NCBI RefSeq assembly: GCF_009856865.1
Contig: NZ_WVUD01000006.1
Span: 1-64,000 of the forward strand
Direction of reading: 5' to 3'
DNA length: 64,000 nt
Source of the DNA: Solidesulfovibrio aerotolerans
GTDB lineage: Bacteria > Desulfobacterota > Desulfovibrionia > Desulfovibrionales > Desulfovibrionaceae
Shown: positions 17,245 through 25,155 of the stretch, one piece after another
Layout: each line of letters opens with the position of its first letter
Numbering within the stretch: the first letter of the stretch is position 1
Position numbers and translations under genes: made by a program
The notes under the pieces: generated by a model
The model's database searches: none
What the model saw: the letters and a program-made list of their open reading frames with translations, nothing else
Told to the model about the DNA's origin: nothing

Positions 17245-18675
17245 TTAAAACGTATAGATAAGCCCCACGGCTCCCTGCCAGGCATTGCCGGCCTTATCCG
17301 CCATGTGCTGTCCCCAGATGCTTTTGCGAAACCCCTGGCCCTTGGCCCAGCCGGTTTCCAGCACCAGCTTCAGTGCCTCGTTTATGGCATAGGTATGTTC
17401 GCTGGCCACGGAGAGGGCGGATTCGCCCTGGGCCAGATCCTGGCCCATCGTCACGTAATTGCCGGGGCCGCCGGAAACGGCCATGGCCTGGCGCAGTCCG
17501 GCCGGAGAATTGGTGCCGGTGGCCACGGAGAAGGCCACCAGGGAGGTCAGTCTGGGGAGCAGGCCGATGGCATTGAAGTTGAGCGTCAGCCCCATGCTGC
17601 CCTGGGGATTGGTGTTCATGGAGGCGTTGGTGAGATCCTGGTTGGCGCTGAAAAGAAACGACCCGGTCGGTCCCCAGGTGGTGACGATATACGGCAGGCG
17701 CTCGGAGCCATTGGCGAGGCTGGCGTCTTCGCCGGCGCCGTACCAGCCCATGAGCTGGGGCGTGACCCAGGTGAGTCCGGTATATTCCAGGGCCAGATCG
17801 GCAAACCAGCCCTGGCGGTGGTTGCGGGAGGCATCGGCGAAGCCGGCGTTGCCGTATGCGACGTCGGCGGAGATCCGAATCGGGTCCAGGGCGTTGGCGG
17901 TCAGGGTCGCGCCGGCCCACACGGCCGCGTTCTGGTTATTATGATAACCGGTCGGGGTCAAAAACGAACCGGCCGACACCATGTTCTGGCTCATGCCGCT
18001 TGGCAGGTCGGCATCCTTGCCAAGCACGCCAACCGCGCCCCAGGGGGTGACGGCGAGGCCCGGGACGGTCAGGTTCAGACTGGCGAAGGCCAGATCGAAC
18101 TCGTCACCGACCTGGGTGGTGGTGGTGTCGTACGTCCGGTTGGTGTCCACCAGCCGGCTAAATCCGACGGTGCCGGAAAGGGTCTCTGCCATAATCGGGC
18201 CGGAAACCACCATGGCGGCGGCGTCGCTGTTGCCCGAGTCCGTGGACAGGACCACAGAATCGTAGAAAATCGTGGAATGGGGCAGGGACAGAGGCTGGTA
18301 GCCGGCCGTGACAGTCACCTTCGTGTCCGGCACGGTCAGTTGCAGATAGCACTGGTAGGGCTGCACGGCCGGAACCGGATTGGCGGCCGTTAAGTAGTTC
18401 GTGCCCCAGGTCTGGTTCTGGACGCGAAGGCCCAAGCGAAAGGCAAGGTGGTCGCCGGCTGCCAAATCCATGTGAAGCCGCAGACGCTGCCAGATGTCGA
18501 AAGTATCGGCGGTCTGGCTGCCATCAGTGCTTTGCCCGGTGTAGTTCTGGTTGGAAAAAAAAGTCCCCTGGACGCGGAAATCGCCGTAGAGTTTGACCGA
18601 GGTGGCCGTGGCCGTGGTGCAAACGGCCAGTGATGCCAGCAAAATGCCCACGATGGAGAGAACCATTCGAATCAT
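17245..18675 (-). CDS. Outer-membrane homotrimeric porin (Desulfovibrio type)
   Basis: The 476-residue protein has a signal sequence (IVGILLASLAVCTTATAT) followed at once by SVKLYGDFRVQGTFFSNQNY, the opening common to Desulfovibrio trimeric porins. It continues as amphipathic strands and ends in GLIYTF with the terminal Phe needed for barrel assembly. It should form a diffusion channel for small solutes. As the first gene of the asparaginase/AspD/AspT series (78 bases upstream of asparaginase) it may be tuned to amino-acid entry, which is inference; general porins also occur alone. Confidence 0.85.
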   Translation of the reverse strand: MIRMVLSIVGILLASLAVCTTATATSVKLYGDFRVQGTFFSNQNYTGQSTDGSQTADTFDIWQRLRLHMDLAAGDHLAFRLGLRVQNQTWGTNYLTAANPVPAVQPYQCYLQLTVPDTKVTVTAGYQPLSLPHSTIFYDSVVLSTDSGNSDAAAMVVSGPIMAETLSGTVGFSRLVDTNRTYDTTTTQVGDEFDLAFASLNLTVPGLAVTPWGAVGVLGKDADLPSGMSQNMVSAGSFLTPTGYHNNQNAAVWAGATLTANALDPIRISADVAYGNAGFADASRNHRQGWFADLALEYTGLTWVTPQLMGWYGAGEDASLANGSERLPYIVTTWGPTGSFLFSANQDLTNASMNTNPQGSMGLTLNFNAIGLLPRLTSLVAFSVATGTNSPAGLRQAMAVSGGPGNYVTMGQDLAQGESALSVASEHTYAINEALKLVLETGWAKGQGFRKSIWGQHMADKAGNAWQGAVGLIYTF

Positions 18676-18840
18676 TGGCGTTCCTTTACAGCGGGCTGTG
18701 GCAGATTGGGGACAACAGGCAGGGGAACTCCGACAATAAACGGTCCAACGCCGGGGCAGCCGGGCGCAGCGGCGGTGCGGATTGTTCAGGTCTCATCAAA
18801 ACAACGGCCCTGCTGCCAATTCCTGTTGCTGCATGACAAG

Positions 18841-18905
18841 CCCAGGCCTCGGCTGCACTACAGGCATGTTACAATTTTTCTTGTGCAGCATAAAACAGTC
18901 CTGGG
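18841..18905. promoter_or_regulatory. Nested inverted repeats upstream of the porin cluster
   Basis: CCCAGG at 18841-18846 pairs with CCTGGG at 18900-18905, and inside these GCTGCAC at 18852-18858 pairs with GTGCAGC at 18883-18889. The enclosed loop is A/T-rich. The structure lies about 170 bases upstream of the first gene of the asparagine cluster, where a promoter and operator are expected. 18676-19047 otherwise holds no gene. Confidence 0.35.
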
Positions 18906-19047
18906 CAAAAATATAGAGCAATTTTTACCCAGACCATTACGACCGATCCAGCTAAAAAAGATAGTCTGAGCCTGTTTACAATGAAGTCACTTGGTCTATC
19001 GACCCAAACTCCGCCCCCGGCACTCGCCTGATCCGCCAGCATATGTC

Positions 19048-19176
19048 CTACGGCGTATACTGGTCAAAAAGAGGCTGCACTTCGCCGTCCTTGTCCAGGG
19101 AGGCGACGGCACCTTTCGTGGCCAACCAGTGGAGCGGGTCGAACATGTTGGGCATGGGGAAGAGATATCGGGAACC
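19048..19176 (-). pseudogene. C-terminal fragment of an unknown protein
   Basis: The minus strand contains a clean 42-codon C-terminus, GSRYLFPMPNMFDPLHWLATKG and onward to LFDQYTP*, preceded by an in-frame stop. The composition (FDPLHWL, SLDKDGEVQPLF) looks like real protein rather than chance, but I do not recognise the family. The upstream part is missing, so it is a broken gene in the mosaic region. Confidence 0.4.
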
Positions 19177-19537
19177 TCAGGTGGAGGGAAGTGTCGGCGA
19201 ACCCTTTCGCACCCGGGTCGGCCGGCCGCGAACCATAAGGGGGGGCATGTTTTGGGCAAAAAACGAAGGCCAGGCGTAAACCCTTAAAAACTGGCCGTAA
19301 AATCGTCTTTCGCTCTGAGGATGGAGAACGTCCCGGATTGTTCCGAAGAACGCAGGGAAGGGGCGTCTGGAGAGTAGGCGAAGGTGGGTGAGGCGGGTTT
19401 TCTTTCGCGGCAGGATAGGGAAGCTATTTTGGAAGCGTTCGGGGCCGGTTCAATTTTGGCCAGGGGTGTGCGGCCGGTTTCTTTGCTGCGAAGCCAGGAA
19501 GCTCTTGGAAACTTCCATTTCCACGGAGCCCCTGGCA

Positions 19538-19655
19538 AAGTTATGTGCGAGCGCAATCTTACCTTGAGATGGGCGTGCTCGCCCTCTTTTTGGCTGGAGT
19601 CTGGCTTCCGGCCTCCCCGAGCCTGGGAAGCTCGACGAACTCCGCTTCGATTGGG
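19538..19655 (-). repeat. IS-like fragment, copy A (possible IS66 accessory-gene 3' end)
   Basis: About 115 bases are nearly identical to 24418-24535 and in the same orientation. On the minus strand both copies read AEFVELPRL(G/W)EAGSQTPAK and stop after TPISR. This resembles the tail of an IS66 TnpA-type accessory protein, though that name is tentative. The wider region 19284-19700 gives only short mutually shifted frames, so this is debris. The copies flank the sensor-kinase operon. Confidence 0.55.
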
Positions 19656-19758
19656 CTTGCCTCAATACGTACAAGATCCAGAGGAGGCGAACCGTCACCG
19701 TGCTGGGTGATGCTGTAGCGGCCGTTTTTCAATCACGAGCTCTGACTCTAGCCTGGAT

Positions 19759-20919
19759 TCAGAATTTCGCTACCCCGTGGGCGGGTACATCGCGCCAGCG
19801 GTCCTTATAGTATAGGACGGTCTTGAGTTCGGCGAAAAAGGCCTCCACCACGGCCGGATCAAAGGCCGTGCCTGCACCCTGGCGGATGATGCGCTGGCAG
19901 GCATCCTCGGGAAAGGCGGGCTTATATGGGCGATGGTTGCCAACGGCGTCGTAGACGTCCACCACCGAGACTATGCGGGCCTCCAGGGCAATGGACTCCC
20001 CGGGCAGCCCCTTGGGATAGCCGGTCCCGTCCCAGCGTTCGTGGTGGGACAGGGCGATGGTCTGGGCCAGGGGCATGAGCCGCTGTTCCGCGCCCCGGGC
20101 GGGCAGTGGACCGGCGATGGTGCAGACCACGGCCTCGGTCTGGCCCTCGGCCAGGGGCTGGCTGAGGATCATGCAGCCGTATTCGCAGTGGCGCTGCATG
20201 ACGGCCCATTCCGCAGGGGTAAGCGGACCGGGCTTGAGCAGGATGTGGTCGGGCACGCCGATCTTGCCGATGTCGTGCAGGGGGGCGGCCTCACGCAACA
20301 TCTCTACCCGAGCTGGGTCCAGGCCCAGGCTGAGGCCCAGGGCGGCGCACATCTCGCCCACCCGGATGACGTGGCGGCCGGTCTCGTTGTCGCGGTATTC
20401 CGCCGCCTTGCCCAGGCTGTAGAGAATCTGGCGGCGGGTGTCGCGCAGTTCGTCCGTGCGCGCATCCACCAGGGCTTCCAGGTTGTGCTGGTAGTTGCGG
20501 TTTTCCCGCAGGAGACGGGCGCGCTCCAAGACCCGTGACAGGGCGTGCTCCACCACGGCAAAGCGCGACACCGGTTTGGTGATGTAGTCCCAGGCCCCCA
20601 GACGGATGGCCTCCACGGCCTTGTCCACGGCTCCGACGCCAGAGACCACGATCAGGGGCAGTTCCGGGGCGCGGACCCGGACCCGCTCGATAAAGGCGTA
20701 GCCGTCCATGACCGGCATGTTGAGGTCCACCATGACCACGTCCGGGGCGAAGCGTTCCAGGACCTCCAAACCCTCGGCCCCGTTGGCGGCCAGGGCGGTC
20801 AGGCAGTTCATGTCTTCCAGATAATCGGCCAGGGTGCGGCGCAGCATGACTTCGTCGTCAATGACCAGCACCCGCACCGCCTGCCCGGGAGGCAGGCCCA
20901 GGGCCTTAGCGAAGGGCAT
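19759..20919 (-). CDS. Response regulator with HD-GYP c-di-GMP phosphodiesterase domain
   Basis: ATG 20919 overlaps the stop of the upstream receiver gene by 14 bases; the longer frame is out-of-frame reading of that gene. The 386-residue product has a receiver domain (VLVIDDEVMLRRTLADYL, phospho-acceptor Asp in VVMVDLNMPVMDG, Lys in YITKPV) and then an HD-GYP domain with HDIGKIGVPDHILLKPG and HHERWDGTGYPKGLPG. The GYP variant matches c-di-GMP-hydrolysing enzymes. Between RHCEYGCMIL and the HHE motif there is an extra stretch of about 20 residues (TEAVVCTIAGPLPARGAEQR) not usual in the family. It should lower c-di-GMP on phosphorylation by the kinase encoded upstream. Confidence 0.9.
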   Translation of the reverse strand: MPFAKALGLPPGQAVRVLVIDDEVMLRRTLADYLEDMNCLTALAANGAEGLEVLERFAPDVVMVDLNMPVMDGYAFIERVRVRAPELPLIVVSGVGAVDKAVEAIRLGAWDYITKPVSRFAVVEHALSRVLERARLLRENRNYQHNLEALVDARTDELRDTRRQILYSLGKAAEYRDNETGRHVIRVGEMCAALGLSLGLDPARVEMLREAAPLHDIGKIGVPDHILLKPGPLTPAEWAVMQRHCEYGCMILSQPLAEGQTEAVVCTIAGPLPARGAEQRLMPLAQTIALSHHERWDGTGYPKGLPGESIALEARIVSVVDVYDAVGNHRPYKPAFPEDACQRIIRQGAGTAFDPAVVEAFFAELKTVLYYKDRWRDVPAHGVAKF

Positions 20920-21286
20920 TGTCAAGGGCACGGACGATCGCCGCCATGTCAGCCACGGGCTTGTAGAGCACGCCCCGGAAGCCGGGGATGTCCTGGATGG
21001 TCGCCTTGGGGAGCTGCTCCTCGGGGGAGCCGGTATGGATGAGAAAGCGCAGGGCCGGGTACAGGGCCTGGGCCTGGAGCATGAACTCGATGCCGCTTGA
21101 ACCCGGCAGACGCAGGTCCACCAGACACACGTCAACGGCCTGACGCCGCAGCAGGTCCAGGCCGGACTCGGCATCCTCCGCCACGAACGCCTCGAAGCGC
21201 CCTTCGTCTTCCAGGTAATCCTGGGCGGCCAGGCCCAGCAGGGCCTCGTCGTCGATAATCAGCACGCGGATGCGCTCGGAAGTCAT
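20906..21286 (-). CDS. Single-domain response regulator (CheY-like)
   Basis: ATG 21286 lies 8 bases after the kinase stop and gives 126 residues, just a receiver domain. The acidic pair IIDDEALLG, phospho-acceptor Asp in VCLVDLRLPGSSGIE, Thr in LIHTGSPEEQ and Lys in VLYKPV are all present. There is no output domain. It probably relays phosphate between the kinase and the HD-GYP regulator or competes for it; all three genes overlap or nearly touch. Confidence 0.88.
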   Translation of the reverse strand: MTSERIRVLIIDDEALLGLAAQDYLEDEGRFEAFVAEDAESGLDLLRRQAVDVCLVDLRLPGSSGIEFMLQAQALYPALRFLIHTGSPEEQLPKATIQDIPGFRGVLYKPVADMAAIVRALDNALR

Positions 21287-21294
21287 GGCTGTGC

Positions 21295-24237
21295 CTACCC
21301 CAGGGGAATCTCGATGGCAAACGTGGTTCCCTGGCCGGGACGCGACGCCACGGAGATTCTCCCCTTGTGCTTCTGGGCGATGATGAAAAACCCCACAGAC
21401 AGGCCAAGGCCTGTGCCTTCGCCCTGGGGCTTGGTGGTAAAAAACGGCTCGAACACGCGGCGGCGGGTGGCCTCGTCCATGCCCGGCCCGTTGTCCCGGA
21501 TCTCGATGCGGGCGGCGTCGGAGTCGTGGAGGGTGACCAGACGCAGGGTGGGCGTGTCGGGCCGCTGGCCACGGTCCATCATGGCCTGGGCCGCGTTCTT
21601 GATGATGTTGAGCAGCACCTGGACGATCTCCGTCTCCATGCACTCCACCGGCGGCAGGGTCGTATCGTAATCACGTTCGATACGGATACCCTTGAAGTCG
21701 TAGCGCTTTTTGAGGTCGTAATCATTGGCGGCCAGATCCACGGCCATGTCGAGGAGGGCGTTTATGTTGCAGGAGGCGCGCAGGGACTGGCTGCTGCGGC
21801 TGAAATCGAGCATAGTGCGGATGATCCGGGCGGCCCGGTCGCCGGCCTCCTGGATGCCGCGCAGGTATTCGTCGATGTTGCGGGCGCGCACGTAGGCGGC
21901 GATGGAATCAATTTCCAAGCCGAGCCGCCGGGCCGCCTCCAGATTGCCCGGCAGGGTAGGCGATAACCGGCGCTCCATGTTCTGCACCGACTGCAAGATG
22001 ATGCCTAGGGGGTTGTTGAGTTCGTGGGCCATGCCCGCGGCCAGCCCGCCCACGCTCATCATCTTTTCAGTCTGGATCATCAGCTCCTGCATCTTCTTGT
22101 GCTCGGTAATGTCTACGATGACGCCGATCAGCCCGCCTGACGCGCCACCGGACAGGTGAAATCCGGTGACCGAGTATAGGGTCTGGTGCACCGCGCCGTC
22201 GGCCAGGGGGATGGGCATTTCCTTGTGCACCGCCTCGGCCCCGGCAATAACGGCCTCGTCCTCGGCATGATAGGCGGCCCGGTCCTCGGCCGGCAGATAG
22301 TCCAGCTCCAGCACCGTCTTGCCGACGAGATCCTGCCGGCGCACCCCGAACCAGTCCTCATAGGCCTTGTTAAAGCCCAGGAACCGGCAGTCCGTGCCCT
22401 TGTAAAAGACCGCGTAGGGGATGGTGTCCAGGAGCGCCTGCTGGAAGGCCAGCTGGTCGGCCAGTTGCATCTCCAGCCGCTTGCGCCCGGTGATGTCCCG
22501 GAAAATGCCCTCCACGCCAAGCACCCGACCCTCGCCGTCGCGGTAATAGGCACTGGTGGTGGAAACCAGCACCGGCCCTCCGGTTTTGTCCTTGAGCGTG
22601 ACCTCGTAGTCCAGGACCCGGCCCTCGACCGCGATGCGCTCCAGAAGGGCGTGGCGTTTGTCCGTTTCCATCCAGAAATCCGCAGCCGACCGGCCGAGCA
22701 GTTCCTCGGCCGAATCGTAGCCGAGCTGGCGCGGCGTGGAGGGGCTGAGCATCACCAGCCGGCCTTCGCGGTCGGTGCGGTAGTACATATCCTGGATGTT
22801 CTCAATGACGGAACGGTACCGGGCCTCGCTTTCGCGCAGAGCCTCCTCGGCCTGCCGGCGCTCGGCCACGTCCTCGACGACGCCGTTGATGCAGGCCGGT
22901 TCGCCTGCGGCGTCATACTGGAGGGAGGCGTTGATGATGGCCGGAAACGCCTGACCGTCCCGACGCCCCAGGAGCGCTTCCAGGCGCAGACCCTGGGACG
23001 AGACGGCCAGGGCGCTGCGGATATCCCGGGAGCCTTGGGGCCGCAGATAGCTGCTAAGCGGCAGATGTTCGAGGCCGCCGAGCATGGCCTCGGGGCTGGC
23101 GAACCCGTGCATGCGGGCCAGGGCAGCGTTGACCTCCTGTAGGCCGTCGCCGTAGGTGCAGCGGAAGATGCCGATGGGTGCATGATCGAAGATGGCCCGG
23201 TATTTTTCTTCGCTGGCCCGCAGGGCCTGCTGGAAGGCCAGGCTGCGGTCCAGTTCGGCCGCCAGTTCCCGGGCCTTGGTCTGGTAGGCCCGCCGCAGCG
23301 CCCGGGCGCGGTAGAGCAGGACGCCAAGCAGCACCACGGTGACCGAGAGCAGCCCGATGGCGGCGTACAGCAGCCCGGTCAGGGTGCGTATCTGGCGCTC
23401 CTGGGGATGGACCCATTTGTCCAGCAAGGCGCGCCGACGCTCCTGGGGAATGTTGGCCAGGGCTTTCTGGATGGCGGAAAAAAGCAGCGGCCGGTCGCTG
23501 CGCACAGCCATGGACAAGGCCGTCTCGTGCTCCGTGGTCGCGGCCACCCGCAGATTGCGCAGGCCTTCCTGCTCGATGTAATACGAGGCCACGCCAACGT
23601 TCTCCACAAAGGCATCAAGATCGCCGAACGCGGTCTGGCGCAGGCCTTCCTGGATGTTGTTCACCGGCACGATGGTGAACGAGTCCGGGTAATTGCTCTT
23701 GAGGAAAGCGTGGGAAACGTAGCCGTTGACCACTCCCACGCGCAGGCCGTGGAGATCGGCCAATCCGTCGATGGACTTGAAATTCTTCTGGGTGAACACC
23801 ACCGTGGGCAGAAGCACGTAGGGGTCGGTAAACAGCAGGTACTGGGCGCGCTGGGCCGTGTAGGCCATAGCCGGGGCCATGTCGGCCCGACGCTCTTTGA
23901 GACTTTCTAGCAGCGCCGGCCAGTCGTGCTCGGCTTCGGCCCGGATGCTGACGCCCAAGCTGTCCTCGATCTCTTTGATGAAATCGGCGGCCAGCCCCGA
24001 GAATCGGCCGTCCTCGCCCAGGAACTCAAACGGCGGGTATTTCCAGTCGTAGACGAGGCGGATCTGCTTGAGCTCGGCCAGAGCGGCCCGCTCCTCGGGA
24101 GAAAGGATATCCGCCGCACGGGCAGCCGCGGCCAAGCCGAGCAGCACGGCCAGCCCCCAGGCCAGACACAGCGGCCCCAAGCCCCAGGCTCGTCCGTGAT
24201 TCCGTGCCAGCATCGCCCCTCCCGGCCTGGACTGCAC
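21295..24237 (-). CDS. Hybrid-input sensor histidine kinase with periplasmic amino-acid-binding domain and PAS domains
   Basis: The 980-residue protein starts with a signal sequence (about 1-41) and a bacterial solute-binding type 3 domain (about 45-275; KQIRLVYDWKYPPFEFLGEDG), so the sensor faces the periplasm. A single membrane helix follows (about 285-308), then three PAS/PAC units (about 345-735). The kinase core has GMAHELNNPLG (phospho-His) and an ATPase domain with NIIKNAAQAM, DNGPGMD and GTGLGLSVG. Solute-binding type 3 domains usually bind polar amino acids, which fits the asparagine/aspartate cluster 2.6 kb away; the link is inference. The first gene of a three-gene operon, it lies inside IS-flanked DNA. 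Confidence 0.93.
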   Translation of the reverse strand: MQSRPGGAMLARNHGRAWGLGPLCLAWGLAVLLGLAAAARAADILSPEERAALAELKQIRLVYDWKYPPFEFLGEDGRFSGLAADFIKEIEDSLGVSIRAEAEHDWPALLESLKERRADMAPAMAYTAQRAQYLLFTDPYVLLPTVVFTQKNFKSIDGLADLHGLRVGVVNGYVSHAFLKSNYPDSFTIVPVNNIQEGLRQTAFGDLDAFVENVGVASYYIEQEGLRNLRVAATTEHETALSMAVRSDRPLLFSAIQKALANIPQERRRALLDKWVHPQERQIRTLTGLLYAAIGLLSVTVVLLGVLLYRARALRRAYQTKARELAAELDRSLAFQQALRASEEKYRAIFDHAPIGIFRCTYGDGLQEVNAALARMHGFASPEAMLGGLEHLPLSSYLRPQGSRDIRSALAVSSQGLRLEALLGRRDGQAFPAIINASLQYDAAGEPACINGVVEDVAERRQAEEALRESEARYRSVIENIQDMYYRTDREGRLVMLSPSTPRQLGYDSAEELLGRSAADFWMETDKRHALLERIAVEGRVLDYEVTLKDKTGGPVLVSTTSAYYRDGEGRVLGVEGIFRDITGRKRLEMQLADQLAFQQALLDTIPYAVFYKGTDCRFLGFNKAYEDWFGVRRQDLVGKTVLELDYLPAEDRAAYHAEDEAVIAGAEAVHKEMPIPLADGAVHQTLYSVTGFHLSGGASGGLIGVIVDITEHKKMQELMIQTEKMMSVGGLAAGMAHELNNPLGIILQSVQNMERRLSPTLPGNLEAARRLGLEIDSIAAYVRARNIDEYLRGIQEAGDRAARIIRTMLDFSRSSQSLRASCNINALLDMAVDLAANDYDLKKRYDFKGIRIERDYDTTLPPVECMETEIVQVLLNIIKNAAQAMMDRGQRPDTPTLRLVTLHDSDAARIEIRDNGPGMDEATRRRVFEPFFTTKPQGEGTGLGLSVGFFIIAQKHKGRISVASRPGQGTTFAIEIPLG

Positions 24238-24417
24238 CAGCTAAAATACACCACTTTTTAAATATCGCACAGACGGCGCAGGCTGTCAAAAATTCACCAG
24301 TCCTTGGTGTCGCGAGCACATGATATGACCGGCTTAGGTATCGCATAATCCGACCGACGACGAAGATTCTCCGCGAGGGAGGGCAGCCCTGGGGATATCG
24401 GCGGCTCGCAGTGGAGC

Positions 24418-24535
24418 CCTGGCAAAGATCCGTGCGAGCGCCACCTTACCTTGAGATGGGCGTGCTCGCCCTCTCTTTGGCTGGCGTCTGGCTTCCGGCC
24501 TCCCAGAGCCTGGGAAGCTCGACGAACTCCGCTTC
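24418..24535 (-). repeat. IS-like fragment, copy B (direct repeat of 19538-19655)
   Basis: Nearly identical to copy A and in the same orientation; on the minus strand it reads IEAEFVELPRLWEAGSQTPAKERASTPISR in pieces and then a stop. Upstream coding (KSNGLSGGIVVNIIRHQPQA) extends this copy slightly further than copy A. The region 24238-24691 holds no intact gene. Confidence 0.55.
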
Positions 24536-24691
24536 GATGGCCTGCGGCTGGTGCCTGATGATATTGACCACGATGCCACCACTGAGGCCGTTGCTCTTGG
24601 CCCTGGCCATCTGGAACGCCATGAGGCCGCAAGACGTCATTGGCTCGGACGTCCGGTTGACTCCTGAACGCGAAGCGGGCTTCAACCAGGA

Positions 24692-24919
24692 GTGGCCCTA
24701 AATGACGACCTGTTCCGACCGAGGGGTGGCGGTGCATTTTTCCGGCAAGGCGTCAAGCTGCCCGTGTCTCCTGTGGACCGCCGGATCACCTGGGCAGAGA
24801 TCGCCGGGGGCTTGCAGGAACTGTACGAGATTTTCGACCCCGAGGGCCGGGCGGTAGGGGTGATCGACGCCGGGGACGTGCGCGGCGGGATATTTCAAAA
24901 CGTGACGGGGGTGTGGTGA
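24692..24919 (+). CDS. Small hypothetical protein upstream of the AlpA-like gene
   Basis: Up to 75 codons end in TGA that overlaps the next ATG (TGATG), suggesting coupling with the AlpA-like gene. The C-terminal half (RRITWAEIAGGLQELYEIFDPEGRAVGVIDAGD) looks like a genuine small protein. The N-terminal part may be read-through from IS debris, so the start is uncertain, possibly near 24763. I do not recognise the family. Confidence 0.45.
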   Translation: MALNDDLFRPRGGGAFFRQGVKLPVSPVDRRITWAEIAGGLQELYEIFDPEGRAVGVIDAGDVRGGIFQNVTGVW

Positions 24920-25155
24920 TGGCTGACCAGGATTTGCTCAACGACGACGACAGGCTCTTGAGGGCCACAGATGCAAGACGGCTCCTGGGTCAAATGTCCA
25001 AAACGACGTTCTATCGGAACATCGAACGGGGGATCATCCCGGAGCCCCGTTACATCGGAGGCACGTCCGTCTGGCGGCTTGGCGACCTTCGTGCCGTGGT
25101 CAACCAGCTCCCCGAGAAACCCTACACCGCCGACGCCTTGAGCGTGTCCAGGTAG
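24919..25155 (+). CDS. AlpA-like excisionase/transcriptional regulator
   Basis: From ATG 24919 the product has 78 residues with a MerR/AlpA-type winged helix: LLRATDARRLLGQMSKTTFYRNIERGIIPEPRYIGGTSVWRLGDLRAVV. The pattern of an HTH with TFYR and a later R-x-W-R-x-GDL is that of AlpA proteins, which activate or direct integrase excision on P4-type islands. Its 3' end overlaps the convergent integrase gene by about 34 bases. The combination with the integrase beside ssrA is a typical island recombination module. Confidence 0.75.
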   Translation: MADQDLLNDDDRLLRATDARRLLGQMSKTTFYRNIERGIIPEPRYIGGTSVWRLGDLRAVVNQLPEKPYTADALSVSR

